From Streptomyces sp. CMB-StM0423 (GTDB lineage: Bacteria; Actinomycetota; Actinomycetes; Streptomycetales; Streptomycetaceae), in contig NZ_CP025407.1 of the NCBI RefSeq assembly GCF_002847285.1, positions 6,575,001-6,639,000 of the forward strand: DNA of 64,000 nucleotides. The letters run 5' to 3'. The notes under the pieces are model-generated. The model was not told the origin of the DNA, made no database searches, and worked only from the letters and a program-made list of their open reading frames with translations. Made by a program: the position numbers and the translations under genes. This document shows positions 17,537 to 25,786 of the stretch, piece by piece (positions within the stretch are counted from its first letter, which is position 1; each line of letters opens with the position of its first letter).

Positions 17537-19783
17537 ATGTCCGCACACCGCGCAGCTCCGCCGCCCACCGCCCCCGACACCCGCCCCGGTCTCTTCGCCC
17601 GCCTCGCCGACTGGTCGCGCCGCCGCCGACGACTGGCGATCCTCCTTTGGATCGTCGTCCTCCTCGGCGTCACCGCCGCCTCCCAGGGCGCCGGAAGTAA
17701 CTGGCGCAACGACTTCTCCCTCCCCGGCACCGACTCCCAGGCCGCCACCGACCTGCTGGAGAAGCACGGCTCCGCGCAGGCCGGCGACAGTCTGGAGATC
17801 GTGTTCAAGGACGAGCGCGGGCTGCGGGAGGCGGGCACCGAGCAGGACGTCGAGCGCGTGCTGGAGCAGGTGCGCGGGCTGCCGAGCGTCGTGGACGTGC
17901 GCAGCCCGTACGCCGACGGCGGCGCGGCCGTCTCCGAGGGCGGCGACATCGCGTACGCCACCGTCACCCTCGACGGCAAGGCGGAGACCGTGCCGAAGGC
18001 GGACGTCAAGGAGATCATCGACACCGCGCAGGACGCCCGGACCGACGCGCTCCAGATCGAGCTGGGCGGCGAGGCCGTGCGCGGCGCCGAGGAGGAGGGA
18101 GGCGGCGGCGCCGAGGGCGCGGGCATGCTCGCGGCGCTGGTGATCCTCGTGCTGCTCTTCGGCTCGCTGGTGGCCGCCGCGGTGCCGCTGGTCACCGCGC
18201 TGTTCGCGGTCGGCACGGCCGTCGGCCTGATCACCCTGGCCGGGCACCTCTTCACCGTCGCCGACTTCACCCCGCCGATCATGATGCTCGTCGGCCTCGG
18301 CGTCGGCGTCGACTACGCGCTGCTGATCTTCTACCGGTACCGCCACGAGCTGATCCGCGGCGCCGACCGGGACAGCGCCGCCCGTATCGCGCTCGACGCC
18401 GCCGGCCGCACGGTCTTCTTCGCCGGCTGCACCGTCATCGTCGCCCTCCTCGGCCTCGTCGCCCTCGGCCTCGGCTCGCTGCAGGGCGTGGCGCTCTCGG
18501 TGGCGCTGACCGTGCTGGTCACGATGGCCGCGTCGCTGGTGCTGCTGCCCGCGCTGCTCGCCGTGCTCGGCCGGCGCATCCAGCGCCACGTCCTCAAGCG
18601 CGCCGAGAAGGCCAAGGCCAAGGGCAAGGCCGAGGGCAGCCGCTGGCGCGCCCTGGCGGGCGCCGTGCAGCGCCGCCCGCTGCCCGCGCTGGTCGCCGCC
18701 CTGGTCGCGCTGGTGGCCCTGTCCGCGCCCGTGCTCGGCATGCGGCTCGGCTTCGCCGACGCCGGGAACGACGCCCCCGCCAGCACCAGCAGGAAGGCGT
18801 ACGACCTGCTCGCCGAGGGCTTCGGGCCCGGCTTCAACGGCCCGCTCGTCGTCGTGGCGCAGGGCGACGCCGGGGCCGGCGCGGCCGGTGCCGCCGAGGC
18901 GGGGAAGCAGGCGCAGGCCCGGATCGCGAAGACCGACGGCGTCGCCGCGACGACCCCGCCGCTGCCGTCCGAGGACGGCGAGGTCACCACCGTCATTGTC
19001 TTCCCCGGGTCGGCGCCGCAGGACGAGGCGACCGCGGACCTCGTGCACGACCTGCGCGACGACGTGCTGCCGCCGCTGGCGGCGGAGACCGGCGCGGAGT
19101 ACCTGGTCGGTGGCGCCACCGCCGGTACGCAGGACTTCTCCGACACCGTCGCCGACCGGATGCCGCTCTTCGTCGCCCTCGTCGTCGGCCTGTCGACCCT
19201 GCTGCTGATGGTGGTCTTCCGTTCCCTCTGGATCCCCCTCAAGGCGGCGGTGCTGAACCTGCTGTCCATCGGCGCCGCGCTCGGCGTGATCACGCTGGTC
19301 TTCCAGGAGGGCTGGTTCGGCGTGGAGCAGGGGCCCATCGAGGCGTTCATCCCCGTGATGATCTTCGCGATCGTCTTCGGCCTCTCCATGGACTACGAGG
19401 TCTTCCTCGTCTCCCGGATGCACGAGGAGTGGGAGCGTACGAAGAACGCCGGGCACGCGGTACGCGAGGGCCTGGCCGTCACCGGGCAGGTGATCACGGC
19501 GGCGGCGCTGATCATGATCGTGGTGTTCGCGGCCTTCATCCTGAGCCCGAGCCGGATGCTCCAGCAGTTCGGCCTGGGGCTCGCGGTGGCGATCCTGCTG
19601 GACGCGCTGGTGATCCGCTGCCTGATCGTGCCCGCGGTGATGCAGTTGCTCGGCCGGCACGCCTGGTGGCTGCCCGGCCCGCTGGCCAGGAAGCTGCCGC
19701 GGGTGGCCCTGGAGCGTTCCGAGGGGCCCGTGGGGCACGAGGAGGGGGAGCGGTCCGAGCAGCGGGGGGTCGGGGTCTCCTAG
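17537..19783 (+). CDS. MMPL/RND-family exporter
   Basis: The 748-residue membrane protein has the duplicated RND layout. TM1 (about 34-52) is followed by an extracytoplasmic loop, TM2-6 with GLGVGVDYALLIFYRYRHEL, a cytoplasmic Lys-rich segment near 350-370, then TM7, a second loop and TM8-12 with FGLSMDYEVFLVSRMHEEW. Both half-motifs carry the Asp-Tyr pair used in proton coupling by MmpL-type transporters. Substrates in this family include lipids and secondary metabolites; none can be assigned. A stop-proximal hairpin follows. A CACGCT near-match lies 6 nt before the ATG. Confidence 0.9.
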   Translation: MSAHRAAPPPTAPDTRPGLFARLADWSRRRRRLAILLWIVVLLGVTAASQGAGSNWRNDFSLPGTDSQAATDLLEKHGSAQAGDSLEIVFKDERGLREAGTEQDVERVLEQVRGLPSVVDVRSPYADGGAAVSEGGDIAYATVTLDGKAETVPKADVKEIIDTAQDARTDALQIELGGEAVRGAEEEGGGGAEGAGMLAALVILVLLFGSLVAAAVPLVTALFAVGTAVGLITLAGHLFTVADFTPPIMMLVGLGVGVDYALLIFYRYRHELIRGADRDSAARIALDAAGRTVFFAGCTVIVALLGLVALGLGSLQGVALSVALTVLVTMAASLVLLPALLAVLGRRIQRHVLKRAEKAKAKGKAEGSRWRALAGAVQRRPLPALVAALVALVALSAPVLGMRLGFADAGNDAPASTSRKAYDLLAEGFGPGFNGPLVVVAQGDAGAGAAGAAEAGKQAQARIAKTDGVAATTPPLPSEDGEVTTVIVFPGSAPQDEATADLVHDLRDDVLPPLAAETGAEYLVGGATAGTQDFSDTVADRMPLFVALVVGLSTLLLMVVFRSLWIPLKAAVLNLLSIGAALGVITLVFQEGWFGVEQGPIEAFIPVMIFAIVFGLSMDYEVFLVSRMHEEWERTKNAGHAVREGLAVTGQVITAAALIMIVVFAAFILSPSRMLQQFGLGLAVAILLDALVIRCLIVPAVMQLLGRHAWWLPGPLARKLPRVALERSEGPVGHEEGERSEQRGVGVS

Positions 19784-19813
19784 GACACCGGCAACCGCCG
19801 AGCGCGCGGCGGT

Positions 19814-19855
19814 CCGCCCGTACGGCCACGGCTGCGGCCACGGCCGTACGGGCGG
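19814..19855 (+). terminator. Terminator after the MMPL gene
   Basis: A perfect 14-bp stem (19814-19827 with 19842-19855) starts about 30 nt after the stop. It also lies before the convergent gene ending at 19952. Confidence 0.65.
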
Positions 19856-19905
19856 GCCCGTGCGCGTCCGGCGGTGCTGTACGGGCGGGCCCGTGCGCGT
19901 CCGGC
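19847..19905. repeat. 26-bp direct repeat, period 33
   Basis: Positions 19847-19872 and 19880-19905 are identical 26-mers separated by 7 bp. The first copy overlaps the right arm of the terminator hairpin. Confidence 0.8.
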
Positions 19906-19951
19906 AGGCGCGCGGCCACGTCCGCACCCGCCGGGGGTGCGCCCTAAGCGC

Positions 19952-21280
19952 TCAGCGGCGCTTCTCCGCCTCCTGGTGCCACTCGCCGCCCTCCCGGCGG
20001 TCGAGCCACACCACCGGGTGCGCCTCGGCGTCCGACAGCTCCTTCCACCAGCCGCCCAGTGTCCCCCGCACCTGCACCGTCGGCAGCGCCTCCGCCAGCG
20101 CCGCGCGGGCCATGTCCGGCTCGTTGCTGTTGCGGTCCTCCGCCGAGACGGTGTCCCAGGCGGAGAGCATGGCGCGGGCGGCATCGTAGGTCTCGACGGC
20201 GTACGGGCGGGTGGCCAGGTTGTCGCCGAGGGCCTTGCGGACGGCGGCGCGACGGTCGGCGTCGGGGTCCAGGCGGACGTCGTAGTGGCCGCGGACGGTC
20301 AGCCAGCCGTCCGGCACGGAGAAGTCCGCGTCGGCGGCGGTGTTGCTGCCGGTGCACGTCGGCGCCGTCGGGTCCCACAGCGCCTTCACGCCGGTGAACC
20401 CGCTGTTCTCGACCTGCTCCAGCCAGTCCGCCAGGTTCCCCGCCCCGCCCTCCAGGAACACCGCGTCGGGCTCGAACCGGCTTATGGCGTCGGCGAGCTG
20501 CCCCGCGTCATCGGTCTGCACCTCGACGCCGTCCGCGCGCAGCCGGTCGACCAGGGCCCGGGTGGGTCCCGCGGCGGTGTCGCCGCGGACGTAGACCTTC
20601 CGGACGCCGGGCTCGGCGGCGAGGTGGCGGGCCATGACGACGCCCATGTCGGCGGTGGAGGCGGAGGAGCGCAGTTCGTTGGTCTCGGCGTAGCGCGGTT
20701 CGGGGCCGAGGCCGGCGCCGTCGTGGCGGCAGGCGCGTACGACGGGGAGCCGGAAGGACGTCAGGCCGCTCTCCGGCAGCTTGAGCGCGGGGTCGCCCCC
20801 GACGACCCCGGTCAGGCCCGGCTCCATCTCCAGCCAGCGGGCTATGAGCCGGCGGTTCGCGGGCTCGGTGGACTCCTTGTGGGCGGTGAGGTCGGAGACG
20901 GCCAGCGGGGGCGTCGCCACGCCGCCGTTGCCGCCGCCGGTGCCCGTCCCGTGGTCGGAGAGCGCCCGGGTCACGCTGCGGTTCAGCACGGTGTCCCGCC
21001 CGCCGCCCGGGTCGGCGTCGCCGAGGGCGCCGATGCGGTACACGCCGGTGAAGGCGGCGGCCGTGGTCGCGTCGGGCGACGGCGCCCCCGGCGGTCTCAG
21101 CCCGGTGCCGCCCGGCCATGCGGACACGACGATGCTCGCGATCACGAGGACGCAGGCACCGATGGCGGCGAGCGTGAGGGAGCGCGACATGCGGCGCCGC
21201 CCCCCTCGGCGGGGCCGTAGCGGCTCCCGCAACCCACCGCGCCCGCCCGGGACTTCTCCTCCCGGCCCCTCCTCAGGCAC
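19952..21280 (-). CDS. Membrane-anchored periplasmic-binding-fold protein
   Basis: The 442-residue protein has a basic Arg/Gly-rich N-terminus, one membrane span (about 31-52: SLTLAAIGACVLVIASIVVS) and a large outer domain resembling type 1 substrate-binding proteins. Supporting text includes GVVGGDPALKLP, VRKVYVRGDTAAGP, FEPDAVFLEGG and FTGVKALWDPTAP. No ABC permease or ATPase is adjacent, so it may be a sensor or orphan receptor rather than a transporter subunit. GTG 21280 is supported by AAGGAGG about 10 nt upstream. I do not recognise a named family. Confidence 0.75.
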   Translation of the reverse strand: MPEEGPGGEVPGGRGGLREPLRPRRGGRRRMSRSLTLAAIGACVLVIASIVVSAWPGGTGLRPPGAPSPDATTAAAFTGVYRIGALGDADPGGGRDTVLNRSVTRALSDHGTGTGGGNGGVATPPLAVSDLTAHKESTEPANRRLIARWLEMEPGLTGVVGGDPALKLPESGLTSFRLPVVRACRHDGAGLGPEPRYAETNELRSSASTADMGVVMARHLAAEPGVRKVYVRGDTAAGPTRALVDRLRADGVEVQTDDAGQLADAISRFEPDAVFLEGGAGNLADWLEQVENSGFTGVKALWDPTAPTCTGSNTAADADFSVPDGWLTVRGHYDVRLDPDADRRAAVRKALGDNLATRPYAVETYDAARAMLSAWDTVSAEDRNSNEPDMARAALAEALPTVQVRGTLGGWWKELSDAEAHPVVWLDRREGGEWHQEAEKRR

Positions 21281-21468
21281 GACGACCCCCTCCTTCTGCG
21301 AAGAAGGACGCTATACGCAGCGGCGAGGTTCCGCCGCCGTACGTCATGATCCAGCCAGTTCACCGGCCGGCTCCGGGAGCGGGGGAGAGGGGCTGACCCG
21401 GTCCGCGGACGCCGCGCCCGCCGCCCGCGGAATCCGTCCGCGTCACCGGGAATCACCGCGGGCACGCG

Positions 21469-21481
21469 GGGTGTTACACCC
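21469..21481. promoter_or_regulatory. Short inverted repeat before the PAC2 gene
   Basis: GGGTGT and ACACCC flank a central T, two nt upstream of ATG 21484. The location would suit an operator or a start-site hairpin; no regulator is assigned. Confidence 0.4.
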
Positions 21482-21483
21482 TC

Positions 21484-22410
21484 ATGAGCATGTACGAATG
21501 GGACCCCAGCGGGCTCGCGGCCGTCGACGCGGTGCTGGAGCACGACTCGGCGGGGCTGACCCTGCTCTACCACCTCGAAGGCTTCATGGACGCCGGCGAG
21601 ACCGGCGCCCAGATCAACGAGCGGCTTCTCGACGACCTTCCGCACGAGGTCGTCGCCCGCTTCGACCACGACCGGCTCGTCGACTACCGCGCGCGCCGGC
21701 CCCTCATGACGTTCCGCCGCGACCACTGGGCCGCGTACGAAGTCCCCAAGCTCGAACTGCACCTCGTACGCGACGCGACCGCCAGCCCGTTCCTGCTGCT
21801 GACGGGCCCGGAGCCCGACGTCGAGTGGGAGCGCTTCGCCGAGGCCGTCCGCGAGATCGTGGAGCGGCTGAACGTGCGCCTGGCGGTCAACTTCCACGGC
21901 GTCCCCATGGGCGTGCCGCACACCCGCCCGGTGGGCCTCACGCCGCACGGCAACCGCATCGACCTGGTGCCGGGCCACCGCGGCGTCTTCGACGAGGCCC
22001 AGGTCCCCGGCAGTGCCGACGCGCTGCTGGAGTACCGGCTCGGGGAGGCGGGGCACGACGTCCTGGGCGTCGCCGCGCACGTGCCGCACTACCTGGCCCG
22101 CACCCCGTACCCCGACGCGGCGCTGACCGTCCTGGAGTCGATCACCTCCGCGACGGGCCTCGTCCTGCCGGGCGTGGCGCACGCGCTGCGCTCCGAGGCG
22201 CTGAAGGTGCAGAACGAGATCGAGCGCCAGGTCGACGAGGGCGACGAGGAACTGGTGGGCATGGTCCGCGGGCTTGAGCACCAGTACGACGCGCTCGCCG
22301 GCGGCGACGACCGGGAGAACCTGATGGCGGAGCCCGCCGAGCTGCCCTCGGCGGACGAGCTGGGCAACGCCTTCGAGCGGTTCCTCGCGGAGCGCGAGGA
22401 GGGCGACTGA
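21484..22410 (+). CDS. PAC2-family (proteasome assembly chaperone-like) protein
   Basis: The 308-residue protein matches the actinobacterial PAC2 family. It has LLYHLEGFMDAGETGAQ near the N-terminus, ARRPLMTFRRDHW, LLTGPEPDVEWERFAEAV and the VPMGVPHTRP loop. An Asp/Glu-rich C-terminal tail (about 245-308) is predicted helical. In actinobacteria these proteins have been linked to proteasome-related functions, but the role here is not proven. A second in-frame ATG at 21490 is an alternative start. A strong 17-bp hairpin follows the gene. Confidence 0.85.
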   Translation: MSMYEWDPSGLAAVDAVLEHDSAGLTLLYHLEGFMDAGETGAQINERLLDDLPHEVVARFDHDRLVDYRARRPLMTFRRDHWAAYEVPKLELHLVRDATASPFLLLTGPEPDVEWERFAEAVREIVERLNVRLAVNFHGVPMGVPHTRPVGLTPHGNRIDLVPGHRGVFDEAQVPGSADALLEYRLGEAGHDVLGVAAHVPHYLARTPYPDAALTVLESITSATGLVLPGVAHALRSEALKVQNEIERQVDEGDEELVGMVRGLEHQYDALAGGDDRENLMAEPAELPSADELGNAFERFLAEREEGD

Positions 22411-22426
22411 GGCGCGGACCGCGCGG

Positions 22427-22469
22427 GGGCGGGCGCCGGAGCGCGGGCTGTACGCTCCGGCGCCCGCCC
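22427..22469 (+). terminator. Terminator between the PAC2 gene and coaE
   Basis: A perfect 17-bp stem (22427-22443 with 22453-22469) surrounds a 9-nt loop. coaE then has its own -10 box immediately downstream. Confidence 0.8.
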
Positions 22470-22486
22470 TCCGCGCGTTTGCGGCC

Positions 22487-22492
22487 TACGCT
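22487..22492 (+). promoter_or_regulatory. -10 box for leaderless coaE mRNA
   Basis: TACGCT ends 6 nt before ATG 22499. Confidence 0.6.
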
Positions 22493-22498
22493 GGGCCC

Positions 22499-23119
22499 AT
22501 GCTGACGGTGGGACTGACCGGCGGGATCGGCGCCGGCAAGAGTGCGGTGTCGCGGCTGCTGGCCTCGTACGGAGCGGTGCTCGTGGACTCCGACACGATC
22601 GCCCGCGAGGTGGTGGAGCCCGGCACCCCGGGTCTTGCCGCGGTCGTCGCGGAGTTCGGTGACGGGGTGCTCGCCGCGGACGGCAGCCTGGACCGGGCGA
22701 AGCTCGGGAGCATCGTCTTCGCCGACGCCGGCCGGCGCCGGGCGCTGAACGCCATCGTCCACCCCCTCGTCCGCGAGCGCTCCGCCGCATTGCAGGAGGC
22801 GGCGGGCCCGGACGCGATCGTCGTGAACGACGTGCCGCTGCTGGCCGAAAACGATCTTGCCGGGCTGTATGACGTCGTCGTGGTCGTCGACGCCGCGCCC
22901 GCCACCCGGCTCGACCGGCTGGTGCGGCTGCGCGGCATGGCGGCGGACGAGGCGCGCGCCCGGATGGCGGCGCAGGCCACGCGCGAACAGCGGCTGGCGA
23001 TCGCCGACATCGTCGTGGACAACGACGGGACGCCGGAGGAGCTGGCGGAGCGGGTGCGGAAGGTTTGGGAGGAACTGGTGGCACGCAAGGGGGTCAGGGG
23101 GCGGAATAGCGGGGCATGA
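22499..23119 (+). CDS. coaE: Dephospho-CoA kinase
   Basis: CoaE phosphorylates the 3'-OH of dephospho-CoA, the last step of CoA synthesis. The 206-residue protein has P-loop GGIGAGKS (8-15), the DSD substrate motif (VLVDSDTIAREVVEPGTPG), HPLVRE, and the lid RLVRLRGMAADEARARMAAQ. It is the single-domain form, without the C-terminal extension found in mycobacteria. It has its own leaderless-type promoter and is followed by a TPR gene on the same strand. Confidence 0.95.
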   Translation: MLTVGLTGGIGAGKSAVSRLLASYGAVLVDSDTIAREVVEPGTPGLAAVVAEFGDGVLAADGSLDRAKLGSIVFADAGRRRALNAIVHPLVRERSAALQEAAGPDAIVVNDVPLLAENDLAGLYDVVVVVDAAPATRLDRLVRLRGMAADEARARMAAQATREQRLAIADIVVDNDGTPEELAERVRKVWEELVARKGVRGRNSGA

Positions 23120-23217
23120 TCCCGTGTTGGGAGGCGAATGGCCTCCCGCTGGTCTCCCGGCGAGGAAGAGGGAAGGCGGGAGACGGAAAGACGCAGCAGA
23201 CGAGGAAGGAGTCGGCC

Positions 23218-23583
23218 GTGGCCGAGCGCAGCCCGGAGACCGACGTCGTCGACTACCGGGCGGCCGAGCAGTTGCTCGCCGCCCGCGATCCGCGTGGCGC
23301 GGTCCAACTGCTCGACCCGCTGGTCGAGGCCCATCCCGAGAAGGTCTCGCCGCGGCTGCTGCGCGCCCGCGCGTACTTCATGAGCGCCCGCCTCGGCCCG
23401 GCCGAGGCCGACTTCCGCACGGTCATCGACCGCGAGCCGGACAACGCCTACGCGCACTTCGCCCTGGCCCGCACGCTGGAGCGGGCGGGGGGCGACCCGG
23501 ACGAGGTGCGCCGGCACTTCCGCCTGGCGGCGGCGCTGGACCCGCGGCCGGACTTCATGGACGCGGCGGGCTTCGAGGAGTAG
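23218..23583 (+). CDS. Small tetratricopeptide-repeat protein
   Basis: The 121-residue cytoplasmic protein consists almost wholly of TPR helices: AAEQLLAARDPRGAVQLLDP, then ARAYFMSARLGPAEADFRTV, then AYAHFALARTLERAGG. GTG 23218 is selected because GAGGAAGGAG lies 7 nt upstream; extending the frame upstream gives an unconvincing region overlapping coaE. It probably scaffolds a protein interaction; the partner is unknown. Confidence 0.85.
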   Translation: MAERSPETDVVDYRAAEQLLAARDPRGAVQLLDPLVEAHPEKVSPRLLRARAYFMSARLGPAEADFRTVIDREPDNAYAHFALARTLERAGGDPDEVRRHFRLAAALDPRPDFMDAAGFEE

Positions 23584-23666
23584 GGAGCCGGGTGCGAGCG
23601 TCGGCGTGGGCGTTCGGCTCGTATCAGGTCTGGGCCAAGTCTCCGGGACCGTGTTCTGCTGGGCTG

Positions 23667-24341
23667 ATGACGACCTCGCAGCCGTATCCGGCCCCGTATC
23701 CCACCGTCCCGTACGAGCCCCTCGGCGTGCCGGCGCCGGACGCGGAAGTGCGCAGCCGCGCCTTTCACGACGCGATGACCCGCCGCCGTACCGTACGGGA
23801 CTTCTCGCCGCGCCCCATCCCGGACGGCGTCCTGGAGTGGGCGATCCGCACCGCGGCCACCGCGCCCAGCGGCGCCAACGTGCAGCCGTGGCGCTTCGTC
23901 GTCGTCACCGACAAGGACCGCAAGCGGCGGCTGCGGGAGGCGGCGGAGCAGGCGGAGCGGGAGTTCTACGCGCGCCGGGCGTCGCCGGAGTGGCTGGCGG
24001 CGCTGGCGCCGCTGGGTACGGACTGGCACAAGCCGTTCCTGGAGGCGGCGCCCGCCGTGATCGTCGTCTTCGAGGTGCACAAGGGGCCGCAGAGCCCGCG
24101 CCCGTACTACACGAAGGAGTCGGTCGGCATCGCCGTCGGCTTCCTGCTCGCCTCGCTGCACCAGGCGGGGCTCGCGACGCTCACGCACACGCCGAGCCCG
24201 ATGCGGTTCCTGGGCGAGGTGTGCGAGCGGCCGCCGGAGGAGCGGGCGGCGTACGTGATCCCGGTCGGCTACCCGGCGGACGGGGCGCGCGTCCCGGACA
24301 TCCGGCGTAAGGAACTGGACGACGTGCTGATCCGGCTCTGA
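23667..24341 (+). CDS. Nitroreductase-family flavoprotein
   Basis: The 224-residue protein has the FMN-dependent nitroreductase fold: RRRTVRDFSPRPIPDGVLEW, AATAPSGANVQPWRFVVV for the FMN phosphate, and HQAGLATLTHTPSPMRFL near the C-terminus. The domain plan resembles the iodotyrosine-deiodinase/BluB-like branch more than NfsB. The substrate is unknown. The ATG follows TCTGCT with 6 nt spacing, a near-match to the leaderless promoters seen elsewhere in the window. Confidence 0.88.
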   Translation: MTTSQPYPAPYPTVPYEPLGVPAPDAEVRSRAFHDAMTRRRTVRDFSPRPIPDGVLEWAIRTAATAPSGANVQPWRFVVVTDKDRKRRLREAAEQAEREFYARRASPEWLAALAPLGTDWHKPFLEAAPAVIVVFEVHKGPQSPRPYYTKESVGIAVGFLLASLHQAGLATLTHTPSPMRFLGEVCERPPEERAAYVIPVGYPADGARVPDIRRKELDDVLIRL

Positions 24342-24460
24342 GCGCGCCGGGGGCGCGCCGGGCACTCCGGCGTGAGGTGCGTACGTGCGCGCTGGAGCGC
24401 GCTGACGTGCGCCTGTTTGGGCCGCGGATGCCGCAGAAGCTGCCGCCGTGCACCGAACCG

Positions 24461-24489
24461 TTGACCGCGTGACGTGGGCCGCTTACTCT
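24461..24489 (+). promoter_or_regulatory. Candidate promoter of the sugar isomerase gene
   Basis: TTGACC (24461-24466), a 17-nt spacer and TACTCT (24484-24489) suggest a vegetative promoter with start near 24496, just before the palindromic operator. Confidence 0.6.
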
Positions 24490-24503
24490 GATGCGCGCAT
24501 GCC

Positions 24504-24517
24504 AGAAAGCGCTTTCT
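24504..24517. promoter_or_regulatory. LacI-family-type operator
   Basis: AGAAAGCGCTTTCT is a perfect 14-bp palindrome with the central CG typical of LacI/GalR-family sites. It sits immediately downstream of the inferred transcription start, where a repressor would block initiation. Confidence 0.65.
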
Positions 24518-24549
24518 AGGCGAACTCGTCAGACGCGGGAGAGGCGGTT

Positions 24550-25506
24550 GTGCGCATGATCGGCAGGCACGAAACGGACCGGGGAGCCGACGGGACGGGC
24601 AGGTCCCGGCGGTCGGCGAACAGCGGGCTGGGAAGGCGCGCTCTGCTCACCGCGGCGCTCGGCGCCGGTACCGCCGCCGCCCTCGGCGGCGCGGCGGGAC
24701 CCGCGGCGGCGGCCGAGGCGGAGGCGTGCGGCGGCGGCCGGCCGGGCGAGCGGCGTATCCCGCCGGGCGGCATCGGCATGCACCTCTACACCATGCGCGG
24801 GCCCCTGGCCACGGACTTCGCCGGGACGCTGCAGCAGTTGTCGGACATCGGCTACGCCACCGTCGGCGTCAGCGGCCGGCACGGCCACAACGCGCAGCAG
24901 ATCCGCGGCATGATCGACGACGCCGGGCTCTCCGCCGTGCTGGAGCACGTCGGGTGGGACATCGTCTCCGGCAGCGGGCTGCCGAAGGCGATCGAGGACG
25001 TCCACACCCTGGGCGGCAAGTGGGTCGTCGTCCCGAGCCTGCCCGGCGCCATGCACACGCCGGCCGGCTTCCGCGAGGCCGCGCGCAAGATGAACGAGGC
25101 GGGCCGCGCCTGCCGCGACGCCGGCCTGCAGCAGGTGCTCTTCCACAACCACGGCAGCGACCACGCCACCGTCGACGGCGAGGTGCTGTTCGACATCCTC
25201 GTCAACGAGACCGATCCCCACCTGGTCGCCTTCGAGTTCGACGTGTACTGGGGAGCGCGCGGCGGCGCCGACCCGCTCACGTACTTCCGCCGGCACCCCG
25301 GCCGCTTCCCCGCCCTGCACGTCAAGGACATGGCGCCGAACGGCGACTTCGCCGACGTCGGCTCCGGCGTGCTGGACTTCCCGAGGATGTTCCAGGGGGC
25401 GAAGAGCGGCGGGGTCAAGCAGTGGCTCGTCGAGCACGACAACCCGTCCGACCCGTTCGCGACGGCGCGCAACAGCTACGAGTACCTGGCGGCGCTGCGC
25501 TACTGA
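24550..25506 (+). CDS. Tat-exported sugar phosphate isomerase/epimerase-like protein
   Basis: The 318-residue protein starts with a long Tat-like signal: GLGRRALLTAALGAGTAAAL (twin Arg 29-30), Ala-rich to about residue 55. The remainder is a xylose-isomerase-like TIM barrel (AP endonuclease family 2 fold) with probable metal ligands in QVLFHNHGSDHATVDGEVLF, VAFEFDVYW, LHVKDMAPNG and WLVEHDNPSDP. GTG 24550 is favoured over ATG 24556 because GGAG lies 8 nt upstream. The LacI-type site ahead of it implies carbohydrate-controlled expression. Specific substrate is unknown. Confidence 0.86.
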   Translation: MRMIGRHETDRGADGTGRSRRSANSGLGRRALLTAALGAGTAAALGGAAGPAAAAEAEACGGGRPGERRIPPGGIGMHLYTMRGPLATDFAGTLQQLSDIGYATVGVSGRHGHNAQQIRGMIDDAGLSAVLEHVGWDIVSGSGLPKAIEDVHTLGGKWVVVPSLPGAMHTPAGFREAARKMNEAGRACRDAGLQQVLFHNHGSDHATVDGEVLFDILVNETDPHLVAFEFDVYWGARGGADPLTYFRRHPGRFPALHVKDMAPNGDFADVGSGVLDFPRMFQGAKSGGVKQWLVEHDNPSDPFATARNSYEYLAALRY

Positions 25507-25734
25507 AGCGCTGCCGGTAACGCGCTGCTCAGGGCGCCGACGGCGTATCCGGTGCTTCCGGTGCGTTCCCGGGCGGGGAGCGCACCGGGGCGGACCCGCA
25601 CCCGGGCGGGTGTTCGCGGGTCCCGGCGCGGCGGCAGCGGCCACCTCGGCGGGTCCTCCTGGCCCCTGTCGACGGCCGCTGCCGCTCGGGCCGCCGCTGC
25701 TCGGGCCGCCGCTGGAACTGCCGTACCCGGGGCG

Positions 25735-25765
25735 GGCTACGCCGGGTTGCGGACCCGGCGTAGCC
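25735..25765. terminator. Terminator between isomerase and beta-helix protein genes
   Basis: A perfect 13-bp stem (25735-25747 with 25753-25765) closes a 5-nt loop between convergent genes. Confidence 0.75.
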
Positions 25766-25786
25766 ACCCCTGCAAGGACCGCCCCG

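Noticed and set aside
24342..24358. Hairpin GCGCGCC/GGCGCGC after the nitroreductase gene as terminator
   Set aside because: The stem is only 7 bp with a 3-nt loop of simple GC alternation, common by chance here.
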